Below the pieces are notes generated by a model. It searched no databases, was not told where the DNA came from, and was given only the letters and a program-made list of their open reading frames with translations. Both the position numbers and the translations under genes were made by a program. From Candidatus Geothermarchaeum rappei (GTDB taxonomy: Archaea > Thermoproteota > Nitrososphaeria > Geothermarchaeales > JDFR-13), in NCBI GenBank assembly GCA_002011085.2, contig MTMB02000001.1:1003007-1067006 (forward strand): DNA of 64,000 bases, written 5' to 3'. How positions within the stretch are numbered: the first letter of the stretch is position 1; each line of letters starts with the position of its first letter. Positions 1 through 9,334 of the stretch are shown piece after piece.

Positions 1-1013
1 GATACGTATTTTATATTAGAGAGACTCCTGATATGAAGGATAAGTTCCTAATGCTGAGGAATGAGATGAAGAAATATGGTAATTTAATCCCTTTTCTAGA
101 TAAGAAGGATGATAAGGCGGTTATCATTGTAATAGGGGGGATCATACATAAGAAGGATAGAAAGTCGATTCCCATCCTCCTATTCCTAGCTACACTAGCC
201 ACAGTATTGGTAGATGGTTATCTCCGGAGTATGTCACCAGTATATTTTGATATAATTGAGAATTATGATCCTATTATCACCACCATCACGTTCACCATAG
301 CCCTACTAGGTATAATTGGTATACATGAGTTGGGGCATAAGATAGCCTTATCATACTATGGTATAAAGGCTAGTTGGCCCAACTTCATACCGGGGATACC
401 AGGGGTCTTCCCAACTTTTGGAGCGGTTATTTCACAGAGAGAGCCTCCTCCAAACAGGGATATACTCTTTGACATCGGGTTTGCAGGGCCTATAGCCGGG
501 TTTATAGTGACTGTGATCATAACTATATATGCAGCGTTGACCGCGCCGATAATAACAGTGGAGCAACTCCATCAGCTTGAGGCAAAGTATGAGGGATCAC
601 AGCCTTTTCCAGTACCGATATTATATACCTTGATCCAGGGGTTGGTGAATCCAGCGGGTCCAAATCAGGTTATTATAGTGAGTCCATTGATATGGGCCTC
701 GGTAGTCGGTTTCATAATAACTGGTTTGAACCTCCTCCCCGCGTGGCAGCTTGATGGAGGGCATATGGCTAGGGCCAGTGTAGGTGAGAAGTATCACGGT
801 GCATTGACAATGATCTCAGTAATTATTCTATTCCTAACCGGCTACTGGGCGATGGCTATGTTCGTACTATTCCTCTATCTAGCGACTGGAAGGGCCTCGG
901 CACGACCGTTAGACGATGCATCACCACTATCACGTGGAAGGAGGATACTGTTCATAATAAGTATAATATTAGCCTTCCTCTGCCTCCCCAACGTCCTCAT
1001 GATACTCGGCTGA
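1..1013 (+). CDS. Site-2 protease family (M50) membrane metalloprotease, 5'-partial
   Basis: Intramembrane zinc metalloprotease of the archaeal site-2 protease group, expected to cleave membrane-bound substrates within the lipid bilayer. The zinc motif HELGH lies in a hydrophobic segment (about residue 94 counted from the ATG at 33), and the second motif LPAWQLDGGH, supplying the Asp ligand, is about 150 residues later. Several hydrophobic helices surround them. The ATG at 33 may not be the real start: the frame is open with no stop from base 3, and the extra codons (YVFYIRETPD) read smoothly into an N-terminal soluble domain typical of archaeal relatives. I therefore treat the gene as running off the left edge. 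Its last 45 bases overlap the convergent LarA-like gene. Substrate unknown. Confidence 0.85.
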   Translation, partial: YVFYIRETPDMKDKFLMLRNEMKKYGNLIPFLDKKDDKAVIIVIGGIIHKKDRKSIPILLFLATLATVLVDGYLRSMSPVYFDIIENYDPIITTITFTIALLGIIGIHELGHKIALSYYGIKASWPNFIPGIPGVFPTFGAVISQREPPPNRDILFDIGFAGPIAGFIVTVIITIYAALTAPIITVEQLHQLEAKYEGSQPFPVPILYTLIQGLVNPAGPNQVIIVSPLIWASVVGFIITGLNLLPAWQLDGGHMARASVGEKYHGALTMISVIILFLTGYWAMAMFVLFLYLATGRASARPLDDASPLSRGRRILFIISIILAFLCLPNVLMILG

Positions 1014-1967
1014 TAACTGTGGATATAAATGAAGCGCATCCTCGATAAGGGATATCGACCTCTTCATCCTAGAGGGGATCGTCCTCAGCATCCATTCGAT
1101 GTTCTTTATGCTCTTTACACTTAAGTGTTTCAATAACGTGGAGGGTAGGCCTCCGAAGAAATAGAGGCGTTTATTTACCTCGGTAAATAGCTTCCTGAGG
1201 TGATATAGATATACCTCTGGTAATGAAGAGAACATATTGATGTTATCGAGATTAGCAACCATGTCAAATAACTCATCCCTCACAATACCATCGCCTACAA
1301 CAATTGCTATTCCGTCTCCCGCCATATTCTGATGTATCTTCATGAGGGAAGACGCTACTAGGGAGATGTCACTATCCCATGGCCAGCCACCCACGCTTGA
1401 TATGATTAAAGGCGCCAACTCGCTTTTCAGGGACCAGAGGGATTCATAGCTCCTCCATAGAGTCTCCCAATGCCCGCCTCCCTCGCTGATATACACATCG
1501 TATACCTCTGCTCCCCCATTTACAATTATATCGATGAAATACACATTATCAGGTAGGCTATCCATAAGATTATCAGGATATGATACGGGAATCTTTTTCA
1601 TTAGGGATTTCAAGACCTCATCCCTATTTGACTCCAAATAATAGATGGAGACAGATCCTTTACTGAGGAATATGGGGTCATATCGGGGGATATCGATCAC
1701 TATATTAGGGTCTTCTGAGACAAATGTATGATCTATCTCGAGCTTATCCAGAAGCCTCTTTATGAATCTCTTTTCAGCTTCTGATAAGAAGAAGGAGTCT
1801 AATATCCTAACTTCATCCAATTCAGATAATAGACTATATATTTTCTCCAATGCCTTTGCCTCAGACTTCTCAGGCACGAGTTTCCTAGGCTCAATTCTAA
1901 GGTCAATTGGATCAGGTAGAGATAATGATATCTCAGTCTCCTCGTAGGGTAGCCATACTTCAACCAT
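969..1967 (-). CDS. Divergent LarA-like protein (lactate racemase / DUF2088 fold)
   Basis: 332 residues. I recognise a LarA-type layout: an N-terminal segment of the type LSLPDPIDLRI, a central VNGGAEVYDVYISEGG stretch, and a C-terminal GGWPWDSDISLV segment resembling the GGyPkD motif of nickel-pincer racemases. The catalytic His/Lys set of true LarA (the HHAGPK-like region) is not evident, and the chain is about 100 residues shorter than LarA (about 420). It may have lost racemase activity or act on another hydroxy acid. The ATG at 1967 has a GGTGAT ribosome-binding sequence four bases upstream. It overlaps the 3' end of the convergent protease gene. No larB, larC or larE partner is visible nearby. 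Assignment is by motif resemblance only. Confidence 0.45.
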   Translation of the reverse strand: MVEVWLPYEETEISLSLPDPIDLRIEPRKLVPEKSEAKALEKIYSLLSELDEVRILDSFFLSEAEKRFIKRLLDKLEIDHTFVSEDPNIVIDIPRYDPIFLSKGSVSIYYLESNRDEVLKSLMKKIPVSYPDNLMDSLPDNVYFIDIIVNGGAEVYDVYISEGGGHWETLWRSYESLWSLKSELAPLIISSVGGWPWDSDISLVASSLMKIHQNMAGDGIAIVVGDGIVRDELFDMVANLDNINMFSSLPEVYLYHLRKLFTEVNKRLYFFGGLPSTLLKHLSVKSIKNIEWMLRTIPSRMKRSISLIEDALHLYPQLSAEYHEDVGEAEEG

Positions 1968-2142
1968 ATTATCACCGAACCATTTCTATGACCATCTATC
2001 TAGTCTCCCGATAATTAAATGATTAGGCCTCCTCGATATATTTAATTAACAATAATCTCCTCGTCATAATACTTGATGTATTAAAGAATCCAGTGCGATA
2101 AATCTATTTTTAGAAGCCGATGATAGTAGGGAGAACATAGTT

Positions 2143-2724
2143 ATGTATATCAAGAAAGGCGTGAGGGTCCTAGGGATAGCGGAAAGCTTCTACAAGGAGA
2201 GGGGGAGAAGCATATTAGTAGGTATAGTGCAGAGGGGAGACCTTATTATCGATGGATTCTCATACGCCCAAGCCACGTTAGGAGGCATGGATGCAACAAA
2301 TGCTGTAATAGAAATATATGAGGACTTGGATAGGGAAGATATCAACTATATTATGGTGTCCGGAGCAGTTATCAGCTGGTATAACGTCATTGACTTACAC
2401 AGGGTTCACTGGGAGACAGGCCGTCCCGTGATATCCTTGACATATGAGGAGACCGAGGGAATAATAAGATTTTTCATAGAGAATTTTCCTAGAGACTGGC
2501 ATTATAGGCTACTTATACATCTAAAAAATGGGGAGAGGAAGAGAATTAAGCTTAAAAATGGATATGACGTTTATATGCGGGCAGTTGGACTGGATGAGGA
2601 GGCAGCCATTAGGATCGTGAACATGTTTACATTAGAGGGGAAATACCCTGAGCCAATTAGGATCTCGAGGCTTATAGCTAGGAGAATCGCCAGGAAGCTG
2701 GGAGATAGTAAAAAATATTTATAA
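2143..2724 (+). CDS. DUF99 family protein (endonuclease V-like fold)
   Basis: 193 residues matching the archaeal DUF99/UPF0215 family. The N-terminus has the VRVLGIAESF segment, followed by SILVGIVQRGDLIIDGF and TLGGMDAT, which are the family's conserved patches. Relatives have an endonuclease V-like fold and some have been proposed to act on deoxyuridine in DNA, but I cannot show activity from this sequence. Most of the family is of this length, so the gene looks intact. It is monocistronic: the upstream gene is divergent and the downstream gene begins about 100 bases later after its own TATA-like sequence. Confidence 0.75.
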   Translation: MYIKKGVRVLGIAESFYKERGRSILVGIVQRGDLIIDGFSYAQATLGGMDATNAVIEIYEDLDREDINYIMVSGAVISWYNVIDLHRVHWETGRPVISLTYEETEGIIRFFIENFPRDWHYRLLIHLKNGERKRIKLKNGYDVYMRAVGLDEEAAIRIVNMFTLEGKYPEPIRISRLIARRIARKLGDSKKYL

Positions 2725-2821
2725 ACTTGGCTAGATGCCCATGTTGAAACACATGATTTATAAATGGGTCTCGTATCAAATAATATTGGAACTATCATGT
2801 CACATGAGGTTCTGTTGAAAA

Positions 2822-3115
2822 ATGTTTGAAGCAGGTAGATCCAAGTATTGTTCTCCCTATTGTAAATTCTTCAGATGCCAGAGGAAGGTATTGAGGATAC
2901 AGGGGCCGAAGAGGATATGTGGCTTAACAGGAGACGACTGTGACCCGGTGAACTGTCAGTTCGCGCTATGCGGCATCAATAAACTCATAATTCCTGAGGG
3001 AATCTGTGGATTGTGGCAGGAGAAGCAGAAGACTAGAAAGGCTAGGCTGGATATTAGCGAGATTGAGGATGATACAGTATATAGGATTAGGGGGAGGAGA
3101 GACTTATTCCTTTGA
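2822..3115 (+). CDS. Conserved small cysteine-rich protein, function unknown
   Basis: 97 residues with eight cysteines in the first two thirds (CSPYC, FRC, RIC, DDC, VNC, ALC, GIC), a pattern suggesting zinc or iron-sulfur binding. The C-terminal third is charged and lacks cysteine. I do not recognise a named family. A TATA-like ATTTATAAAT about 60 bases upstream gives it its own promoter. The stop codon lies inside the convergent glycyl-tRNA synthetase gene (12-base overlap), so the two genes share their 3' ends. Cytoplasmic by lack of a signal or membrane segment. Confidence 0.65.
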   Translation: MFEAGRSKYCSPYCKFFRCQRKVLRIQGPKRICGLTGDDCDPVNCQFALCGINKLIIPEGICGLWQEKQKTRKARLDISEIEDDTVYRIRGRRDLFL

Positions 3116-4855
3116 CACAAAGCTCTCGAGACCCATATCCCCAGCCACTTCATCAAAGCCGTACCCCTGGATAACCAAGTCAATGAAACGACTGACCTCA
3201 TCCCTTTTTATCCTATACTGTCTCCATGTATCCCTATCCCTTACGGTAACAGAATCATCCTCAAGAGTCCTATGATCCACTGTGACCGCTATGGGTACGC
3301 CTATCTCATCTGCACGGGCATATCTCCTTCCTATGCTCTCCTTAGTATCATATAATACTCTATAGCCGTCAGCAGCTAGGGAATCCCTAATGTCCTCCGC
3401 GATCTCCAAGAGCTTATCATCCTCGACCAATGGATAGACAGACACATCATAGGGAGCTAGATATGGTGGTAGTGAGAGTACAACCCTGTCATTGACCTCC
3501 CTATAGGCATATTCCAATACTGCGTATGCAATTCTATCAAGGCCGAATGAGGGTTCGACAACATGGGGTATGAAGGGCTCCACAGTAACTTGTTTAACAT
3601 ATTTCTTTATGTCAAAATATTCCTTGGAAAGCTTTACACCAGCCACCTCTATAAAGCCATTCTTGAGTAGGAGGGACTTAAGCTCCTCAGCCTCGATTTT
3701 AGAGAGGTCCCTCATAATATCCCTAATCTTATCCCCATAATCCCTACGTATCTTCTTGGGAAGTGGAGTGACTTCAAGGACTTCCACCTCCCTAGGCTTG
3801 TCCAGCTGTCTATATGCATACAAGTCTCTACCACTCATCTTAATATGAGACGATAGATCATAGTCGGTTCTATTTGCATGCCCAGATACCTCAACCCAAC
3901 CCCATCTATCGAGCTTAACCTCTTGGTCAAACGTTTGTATGGCATAATGCGCCCGCTCACCCTCAAGCTTCTCCTTAAACCTCTGGTTCTCCCGAGGAAT
4001 ACCTAATAGCTCTATGAATCTAGTGGCTAATACCATGAAATACGCCATGCACCCGTTTTTAATCACTTTATTCTCCAGTGCCTCACGTACAGTCATCGTC
4101 TCATAATCCTTACCACCTTTTCTAATCAGTTCTTCATGAAGAAGATTAAGCTCCTCATCAAGAACCTCCTCGAGATAGGGGCAGTCAGAGTTCTCTGGAT
4201 CGAAGAAGTATTCCAGCTCCATCATATCGAATTCCCTAAGTCTTATGGGCCCCTGCCTAGGGGATATCTCGTTCCTAAAGCCCCGTCCTATCTGGGCGAT
4301 TCCAATTGGAAATCGTCTCCTAAAACTCTCATATATCCTCTTAAACTCCACGAACATCCCCTGGGCAGTCTCAGGCCGGAGGAATCCTACAGACTCTGAG
4401 TAGGGGCCGATCGTGGTCTTAAACATTGTAGTAAAGTAACTTGATTTACCGAATACACCTCCACAAACTGGGCATCTAACCTTATTCTCCCTTATAATAG
4501 AGTCAACCTCCTCAAGTGAAGCGGCTTCACTAACCTCGATACCCTTTTCAACCAAGAGTGTATCCGCCCTAAACTTCCTACCACAGTCCCTACATGAAAC
4601 CATTATATCCTTGAAACTACCCACATGGCCAGAGGCTTCAAACACGACATAAGGGGCTATAGCAGGGCTCTCAATCTCCAGAAAGTCATGTGACTCTATA
4701 AACATAGCCCTCCATAACCCAATAATCTTATTTTTAAGGACTACTCCTAGGGGGCCCCATACATACATGCCAGCAACTCCACCGTATATCTCATATGCTG
4801 GCCAGAAAAAACCTCTTCTAACTGCTAGGTTCATCACTTTCTCGGCTTTATCCAA
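3104..4855 (-). CDS. glyS: Glycyl-tRNA synthetase, class II dimeric type
   Basis: Charges tRNA-Gly with glycine. 583 residues, the normal size for the eukaryote/archaeal alpha2 enzyme. The N-terminal GFFWPAYEIYGGVAGMY is diagnostic. It is followed by a zinc-binding insert (CRDCGRKF and CPVCGG, about residues 88-140), motif 2 region GIAQIGRGFRNEISPRQG, motif 3 around PSFGLDRI, and a C-terminal anticodon-binding domain (VYPLVEDD onward). The start is TTG, supported by GAGGTGG eight bases upstream; no in-frame ATG gives a better N-terminus. It faces the Hjc gene across a divergent AT-rich promoter region (4856-4961). Confidence 0.97.
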   Translation of the reverse strand: MDKAEKVMNLAVRRGFFWPAYEIYGGVAGMYVWGPLGVVLKNKIIGLWRAMFIESHDFLEIESPAIAPYVVFEASGHVGSFKDIMVSCRDCGRKFRADTLLVEKGIEVSEAASLEEVDSIIRENKVRCPVCGGVFGKSSYFTTMFKTTIGPYSESVGFLRPETAQGMFVEFKRIYESFRRRFPIGIAQIGRGFRNEISPRQGPIRLREFDMMELEYFFDPENSDCPYLEEVLDEELNLLHEELIRKGGKDYETMTVREALENKVIKNGCMAYFMVLATRFIELLGIPRENQRFKEKLEGERAHYAIQTFDQEVKLDRWGWVEVSGHANRTDYDLSSHIKMSGRDLYAYRQLDKPREVEVLEVTPLPKKIRRDYGDKIRDIMRDLSKIEAEELKSLLLKNGFIEVAGVKLSKEYFDIKKYVKQVTVEPFIPHVVEPSFGLDRIAYAVLEYAYREVNDRVVLSLPPYLAPYDVSVYPLVEDDKLLEIAEDIRDSLAADGYRVLYDTKESIGRRYARADEIGVPIAVTVDHRTLEDDSVTVRDRDTWRQYRIKRDEVSRFIDLVIQGYGFDEVAGDMGLESFVSKE

Positions 4856-4961
4856 TCAACAACCACCTCAATCAACTACTCTCTATCATATAATTCAAAA
4901 ATGTTTATATTAAGATAAAAACTAAATTACAGCAGTATACAAATTAAATTATGAGTAGAAA

Positions 4962-5294
4962 TTGAATAGAAATTATCGTAAAGGCTACCGATTTGAACAT
5001 AGGGTTAAGAGATATCTTGAGAGGAAGGGATATAAGGTTTTTAGAATCGCTGGTTCAAAGCCGATAGACCTAATCGCATTGTCATCTAATAGAGTCTATC
5101 TGATTGAGTGTAAATCTAGAAAGAGGGATGTGAAGAAGACTATTGAGAAGCTTAGTGAATATAGCGATGGACTCCTTGCAAAACCGTTGATAGCATATAG
5201 GAAGAAGAATAACAGAATCGGATTCATAGATATTGTGAATGGAGAGGAGCTTAAAGACCTTCCTGACGCAGCTAGTTTAGAAGACTATGTTTAG
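4962..5294 (+). CDS. hjc: Archaeal Holliday junction resolvase Hjc
   Basis: Structure-selective nuclease that resolves four-way DNA junctions in recombination. 110 residues, usual family length. The PD-(D/E)XK core is visible: GYRFEHRVKRYLERKGY (motif Glu), GSKPIDLIAL (Asp), and YLIECKSRK (E-x-K). The start is TTG at 4962: an in-frame TAG two codons upstream excludes a longer protein. A four-codon ATG reading frame (4951-4965) ends on a TGA that overlaps this TTG, so the two could be translationally linked. Divergent from glyS. Confidence 0.93.
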   Translation: MNRNYRKGYRFEHRVKRYLERKGYKVFRIAGSKPIDLIALSSNRVYLIECKSRKRDVKKTIEKLSEYSDGLLAKPLIAYRKKNNRIGFIDIVNGEELKDLPDAASLEDYV

Positions 5295-5345
5295 AGGACT
5301 CCCAATTCTTAAGGAATATTATTTGGGGTAATTATATTCATTAAT

Positions 5346-5837
5346 ATGAAGATAGGAGTCGTGTCAGATACACATGATAATAAGGATGCTATTCTCAAGA
5401 TGGTTGATATACTGAATCAGGAGAAGGTGGATGTTGTTCTACACGCCGGGGACCATATAGCGCCTTTCGTTGTAAACTGGATGAAGGGTGTCAAGGCGAG
5501 GATAATTGGTGTAGCAGGTAACAACGATGCCGAGAAAGAACTTATTAGGAAGCGTTATGAGGATAATGGATGGAGCTTTAGCTATCACACTGCAATACTA
5601 AACCTAGAGGGGAGGATAGCGCTGCTACATGGCATTGATGAGGCTCTCGTAGAGGGGCTCCTCCACTCCGGGCTATACGATGTTGTGGTCAGGGGCCATC
5701 TACATGAGATAAGGGTTGACTATGTTGGAGACACTCTTCACCTAATGCCTGGAGAGGTATGTGGATATCTAAGTGGAAAGAGGAGCCTAGCAATATTAAA
5801 AATGCCTGAGAAGACCGTGGAGATCATAGAGTTCTAG
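5346..5837 (+). CDS. YfcE/MJ0936-type metallophosphoesterase
   Basis: 163-residue calcineurin-like phosphodiesterase of the compact YfcE/MJ0936 group. The metal-binding motifs appear in order: DTHDN (about residue 9), GDH (about 40), GNND (about 60), HG (about 97) and GHLH (about 120). Relatives hydrolyse model phosphodiesters and possibly cyclic nucleotides; the physiological substrate is unknown. Size and motif spacing indicate an intact single-domain enzyme in the cytoplasm. Its 3' end overlaps the convergent geranylgeranyl reductase by 14 bases. Confidence 0.9.
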   Translation: MKIGVVSDTHDNKDAILKMVDILNQEKVDVVLHAGDHIAPFVVNWMKGVKARIIGVAGNNDAEKELIRKRYEDNGWSFSYHTAILNLEGRIALLHGIDEALVEGLLHSGLYDVVVRGHLHEIRVDYVGDTLHLMPGEVCGYLSGKRSLAILKMPEKTVEIIEF

Positions 5838-7023
5838 CTATCTTCTCTATCCATACGAGGAACTTCGAGCCTACAGGGACCTTTGTCCTAACGAAGTCTG
5901 ACATATGCTCCTGTCCGAATATCTTGAGGCCCTGCTCCATAAGTGTATCACTCCTGCATAATGCATCTATCATCAGCCTCAGCTGATAGCCATTATCTAT
6001 CGCGTCGCCGATCTCCCTACGCCACCTTGCTTCATATTCACTTAGCTCAGCATCCCCACTTAGATATTCAGCCACAGTCTCACCGGCAATAGAGCCTGCA
6101 ACGACTGAAGTAGGTACGCCAGCGCCTAGGGAAGCGATAACTTGGTTAGCCGAGTCCCCAACTAGAAGAGCATTGTCTCCAACTGATTTAAGAGGCGGAC
6201 CTACTGGGACGACACCACCTATCACGCTTATAGCCTTCCCCATATTGAGTTTTTTTGAGGCCACTGGATGCTCATATATAAACCTATGTAGAAACTCTAT
6301 AATCGGGAGATCCCTATCCTCCTTCCTTACATAGGGCTTTCTGATCCCTAGCCCGACGTTTGCATACCCCTCTCCACGGGGGATTATCCATGCATACGCC
6401 CCTGGACAGTATCTCCTCCCACTATACATCTCAATCTTATCCTCATCAGCGTCTACACCAGCCATTACATACTGGATGACATGCCCTAAGTTATGTTCAT
6501 CACTCTCCCTCTCCAAGCCTACCATCTCAATTAATTTAGACGATGCTCCAGCTGCGATGACTACAACCTTCGCCTCAACCTCAAAGAAGCCTGATCTCCC
6601 CCTACCCAGGACACGATAGCCTTTAGCGGTTTTCTCCAGTTTATGAACCGTGGATCCGATCCATATATCTCCACCGGCTTCAATAGCCTTTGACACAAGC
6701 CATTTATCGTATCTACTACGGTCGATTATATAAGTGTCGAAAGCATCCTTATACTCAATGCCCTTGGGAGAATATAGGGATACATACCTCGCTTTATTCC
6801 TAATAATATTATTAGGGAAGCTAGTCAGTAACTCTAGATGCTTGGCATTTGGCAATATCTCCCTATATGTATGGGGCTGGGGCAGAAGTTCACCACATTG
6901 AATTGGGACACCAATCTCCCTACGCTTATCTATACCCAGTGCCTTGAGACCATTTTTAGCTGCAGAATATAGTGTTGAGGCTCCTCCAGGGCCGAGCCCT
7001 ATTACCACGAGATCAAGAGTCAT
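5824..7023 (-). CDS. Geranylgeranyl reductase family protein (archaeal lipid saturation)
   Basis: FAD-dependent reductase that saturates the isoprenoid chains of archaeal ether lipids (digeranylgeranylglycerophospholipid reductase group). 399 residues. The N-terminal dinucleotide-binding GLGPGGAS and the PIQCGE segment with its conserved Cys are typical, as are GAYAWIIPRG and the second FAD motif LLVGDSANQV. The downstream-facing GGPP synthase at 34-35 kb makes the chains this enzyme would reduce. Cells usually carry several paralogues, so the exact substrate (phospholipid or free prenol) is not certain. Confidence 0.88.
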   Translation of the reverse strand: MTLDLVVIGLGPGGASTLYSAAKNGLKALGIDKRREIGVPIQCGELLPQPHTYREILPNAKHLELLTSFPNNIIRNKARYVSLYSPKGIEYKDAFDTYIIDRSRYDKWLVSKAIEAGGDIWIGSTVHKLEKTAKGYRVLGRGRSGFFEVEAKVVVIAAGASSKLIEMVGLERESDEHNLGHVIQYVMAGVDADEDKIEMYSGRRYCPGAYAWIIPRGEGYANVGLGIRKPYVRKEDRDLPIIEFLHRFIYEHPVASKKLNMGKAISVIGGVVPVGPPLKSVGDNALLVGDSANQVIASLGAGVPTSVVAGSIAGETVAEYLSGDAELSEYEARWRREIGDAIDNGYQLRLMIDALCRSDTLMEQGLKIFGQEHMSDFVRTKVPVGSKFLVWIEKIARTL

Positions 7024-7138
7024 TAGACACTACCTCCATAATAGATCCCATATATTTAATGCTAGAGACCTCCCGGCTTCAACAGAAATCAGTATAACAT
7101 TATTAAATATATAAAGAAGTCTCTATGCATCAGGCGAA

Positions 7139-7960
7139 TCACAGGGTTTTCTTCAGGACGTCATCCATATACTTCTTGAAACTATTGAATTGAGAGGCTT
7201 CAGACTTACTGATGCTCAAACCCTTTAGAGAAATTGGGGTAACAGATATATTACCCTTGACAACCGTCTCATGTGCATCCGTACCCTCTGGAAACTCACT
7301 GAGCTTCTCACCCCATATCCAGTAGTAGGGTCTACCACGGGGATCATCACGTACATATATCTTTGATATGAGTGATAACTGTGCAAGGCTGGTTATAGAT
7401 ATCCTCGTGTCCTTGTTAAGCTCTGCAGGGAAGTTGACGCTTAAGAGGTCTATCCCCTCTGGAAGCTGTTCATCTAGGAAGTAGGAGGCTATCTCGGCGG
7501 CTATCATGCCTACATCGTCATAGTTACTCCTCACATCATGTGTCAACATGACGTCTGTAGCCACCTCACGTTTCGAGAATGCTATAGCTGGGATACCGTG
7601 GATAGATGCTAATATAGCGGCTGCCACCGTACCACTCATGAAGAACTCTAGTAGAGATAGGTTTTCACCAATGTTAATACCCGATAAGACCATCTCCGGA
7701 TTCTCATCAAAGATATAGAATAAGCCTATGGTTACACAATCCCCTGGAGTGCCGTTGACCGCATAATACTTTACTCCATCCCATGTATATTCCCTAATTC
7801 TAATAGGCCTATAAAGTGTTAAGCTGAGGCCAGCTGCACTTCTTGGCCCATCAGGAGCTACTACAACAGGCTCGGCATATTTAACCATATATTTTACAAG
7901 GCTCCTAATACCAGTACTTCTGTATCCATCGTCATTTGTAATCAATACTCGTTTAGGCAT
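7139..7960 (-). CDS. surE: SurE-type 5'/3'-nucleotidase
   Basis: Metal-dependent nucleoside monophosphatase. 273 residues with the SurE signatures ITNDDGY (residues 7-13, metal-binding Asp pair), VVAPDGPRSAAG, NGTPGDCV and SGINIGENL followed by SGTVAAA. These motifs sit in family order and spacing, so the enzyme should be active. It is transcribed alone, divergent from the glycosidase-like gene across about 165 bases of AT-rich sequence. Confidence 0.93.
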   Translation of the reverse strand: MPKRVLITNDDGYRSTGIRSLVKYMVKYAEPVVVAPDGPRSAAGLSLTLYRPIRIREYTWDGVKYYAVNGTPGDCVTIGLFYIFDENPEMVLSGINIGENLSLLEFFMSGTVAAAILASIHGIPAIAFSKREVATDVMLTHDVRSNYDDVGMIAAEIASYFLDEQLPEGIDLLSVNFPAELNKDTRISITSLAQLSLISKIYVRDDPRGRPYYWIWGEKLSEFPEGTDAHETVVKGNISVTPISLKGLSISKSEASQFNSFKKYMDDVLKKTL

Positions 7961-8125
7961 ATACTTACACCATGCTACGTCTAATAATGGTATATCGATA
8001 TGTTAAATATAGGGTTTCCCAATAGATAGACTTAGATATAAAGCCAAAGATAAAATAAATTCAATGGACTTAATTTATTAATTCATAGGATTAGGATATT
8101 ATGTAATTCTCATGAGGGCTGTGAA

Positions 8126-9334
8126 ATGAGTGGGATATATTCACTTAAGGAGGTTAGGTTCCTATTTGAACACGAGGGAGAGATAAAGAGAGAGGCTGAA
8201 ATAGGATTGATAGATATATCTACACACCTGGATATGGAGCTTAGCTTGAGAAACCTCCACCATATATTTGAGTATATTTTTCTAACTAAGGAGATGAAAT
8301 ATATCGAGACAATCCTTATCCCCCTAGTCCACCGGATATATAATTCCCAGTTGAAGAAGAAAACCATCTATAAAGTATCATATGGCAGATATTCCCCCGT
8401 AACGGAGTATACCGAGGTACATGCCGATGACGAGTATTTAAAGACAAATGCCGGTGCCTTTCCAACAGTCATAGGAAGGGATCATCTAATCATATATGGA
8501 CTATACCCTGATCTAGATTCAACGGCTTATGCCATATTAATATTATCCAAGTCATATAGGCTTCTGAAAGATAAGCTTAAAGGCGATTTTATTAAGAGTA
8601 TTGAAGAAGGTATTGACTACCTGCTTCTAAGAGATGTTAATAACGATGGATTGGTGGAACAGCTTGGTAATGAAGACTGGGCTGTAGGTGCATGTAGGGA
8701 GGGAAGCATAACATATACTAACTTAATTACGTTCCTAGCTTTGGAGGAGGCATATGACCTATTCCTATCAATCGGGAATCAGGAGTATATCGAGAAGATT
8801 GAGAAGAGGCTGTCCAGGGCCTCCGACGCGATACTAAATAAGCTGTGGATAAAAGACTATTTTGTAAACGGCCTCGATAGATATGGAAAATATGACTTGA
8901 CATACTCCCTAGATACCGTTTATATTACACAGTCCGTGATCTTGCAGGGAGAGGATAAGGTTAAGACTCATATGAAGACCCTGGCATCGAAACTGACTGT
9001 CGATGGACTACTCACATCATTCTACCCCGTTCCCTACGGAATGTGTGTAGAGGACCTCGAGCCATACACATCCATAAATGGGGGAGTATGGCCAAGGTTC
9101 AACATCTTATTTGCACGGGCACTCATCAAGATGGGTTATATAACCGAAGCAGCTAAACTCCTTAGAAACCTAATTGATATTAGAAGATATAGATGGATAA
9201 ATCCAAAGAATAAGCTACAGTATGAGGAAGACGGATACCGGGAGAATAACGTCCTGTTCCTAATAACATTAAAAGAATTGAGGGAAACTCTTGAGAAACT
9301 CGAAGAAGGGCCCGCATCAACCGGCCAGGGTTAA
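8126..9334 (+). CDS. Six-hairpin (alpha/alpha)6 glycosidase-like protein
   Basis: 402 residues. The pattern LLRDVNNDGLVEQLGNEDW (about residues 172-190) resembles the D-x-n-x-DGL...W repeat of (alpha/alpha)6-barrel glycosidases such as glucoamylases, GH63 enzymes and amylo-1,6-glucosidases, and a later NGGVWPRFN fits the barrel pattern. I cannot assign substrate or confirm the catalytic acids. The ATG at 8126 follows a GAGGG motif. No signal peptide, so it is cytoplasmic. The last codons (9314-9334) run into the terminal helix of the structured RNA on the other strand, so the 3' ends overlap. Confidence 0.6.
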   Translation: MSGIYSLKEVRFLFEHEGEIKREAEIGLIDISTHLDMELSLRNLHHIFEYIFLTKEMKYIETILIPLVHRIYNSQLKKKTIYKVSYGRYSPVTEYTEVHADDEYLKTNAGAFPTVIGRDHLIIYGLYPDLDSTAYAILILSKSYRLLKDKLKGDFIKSIEEGIDYLLLRDVNNDGLVEQLGNEDWAVGACREGSITYTNLITFLALEEAYDLFLSIGNQEYIEKIEKRLSRASDAILNKLWIKDYFVNGLDRYGKYDLTYSLDTVYITQSVILQGEDKVKTHMKTLASKLTVDGLLTSFYPVPYGMCVEDLEPYTSINGGVWPRFNILFARALIKMGYITEAAKLLRNLIDIRRYRWINPKNKLQYEEDGYRENNVLFLITLKELRETLEKLEEGPASTGQG

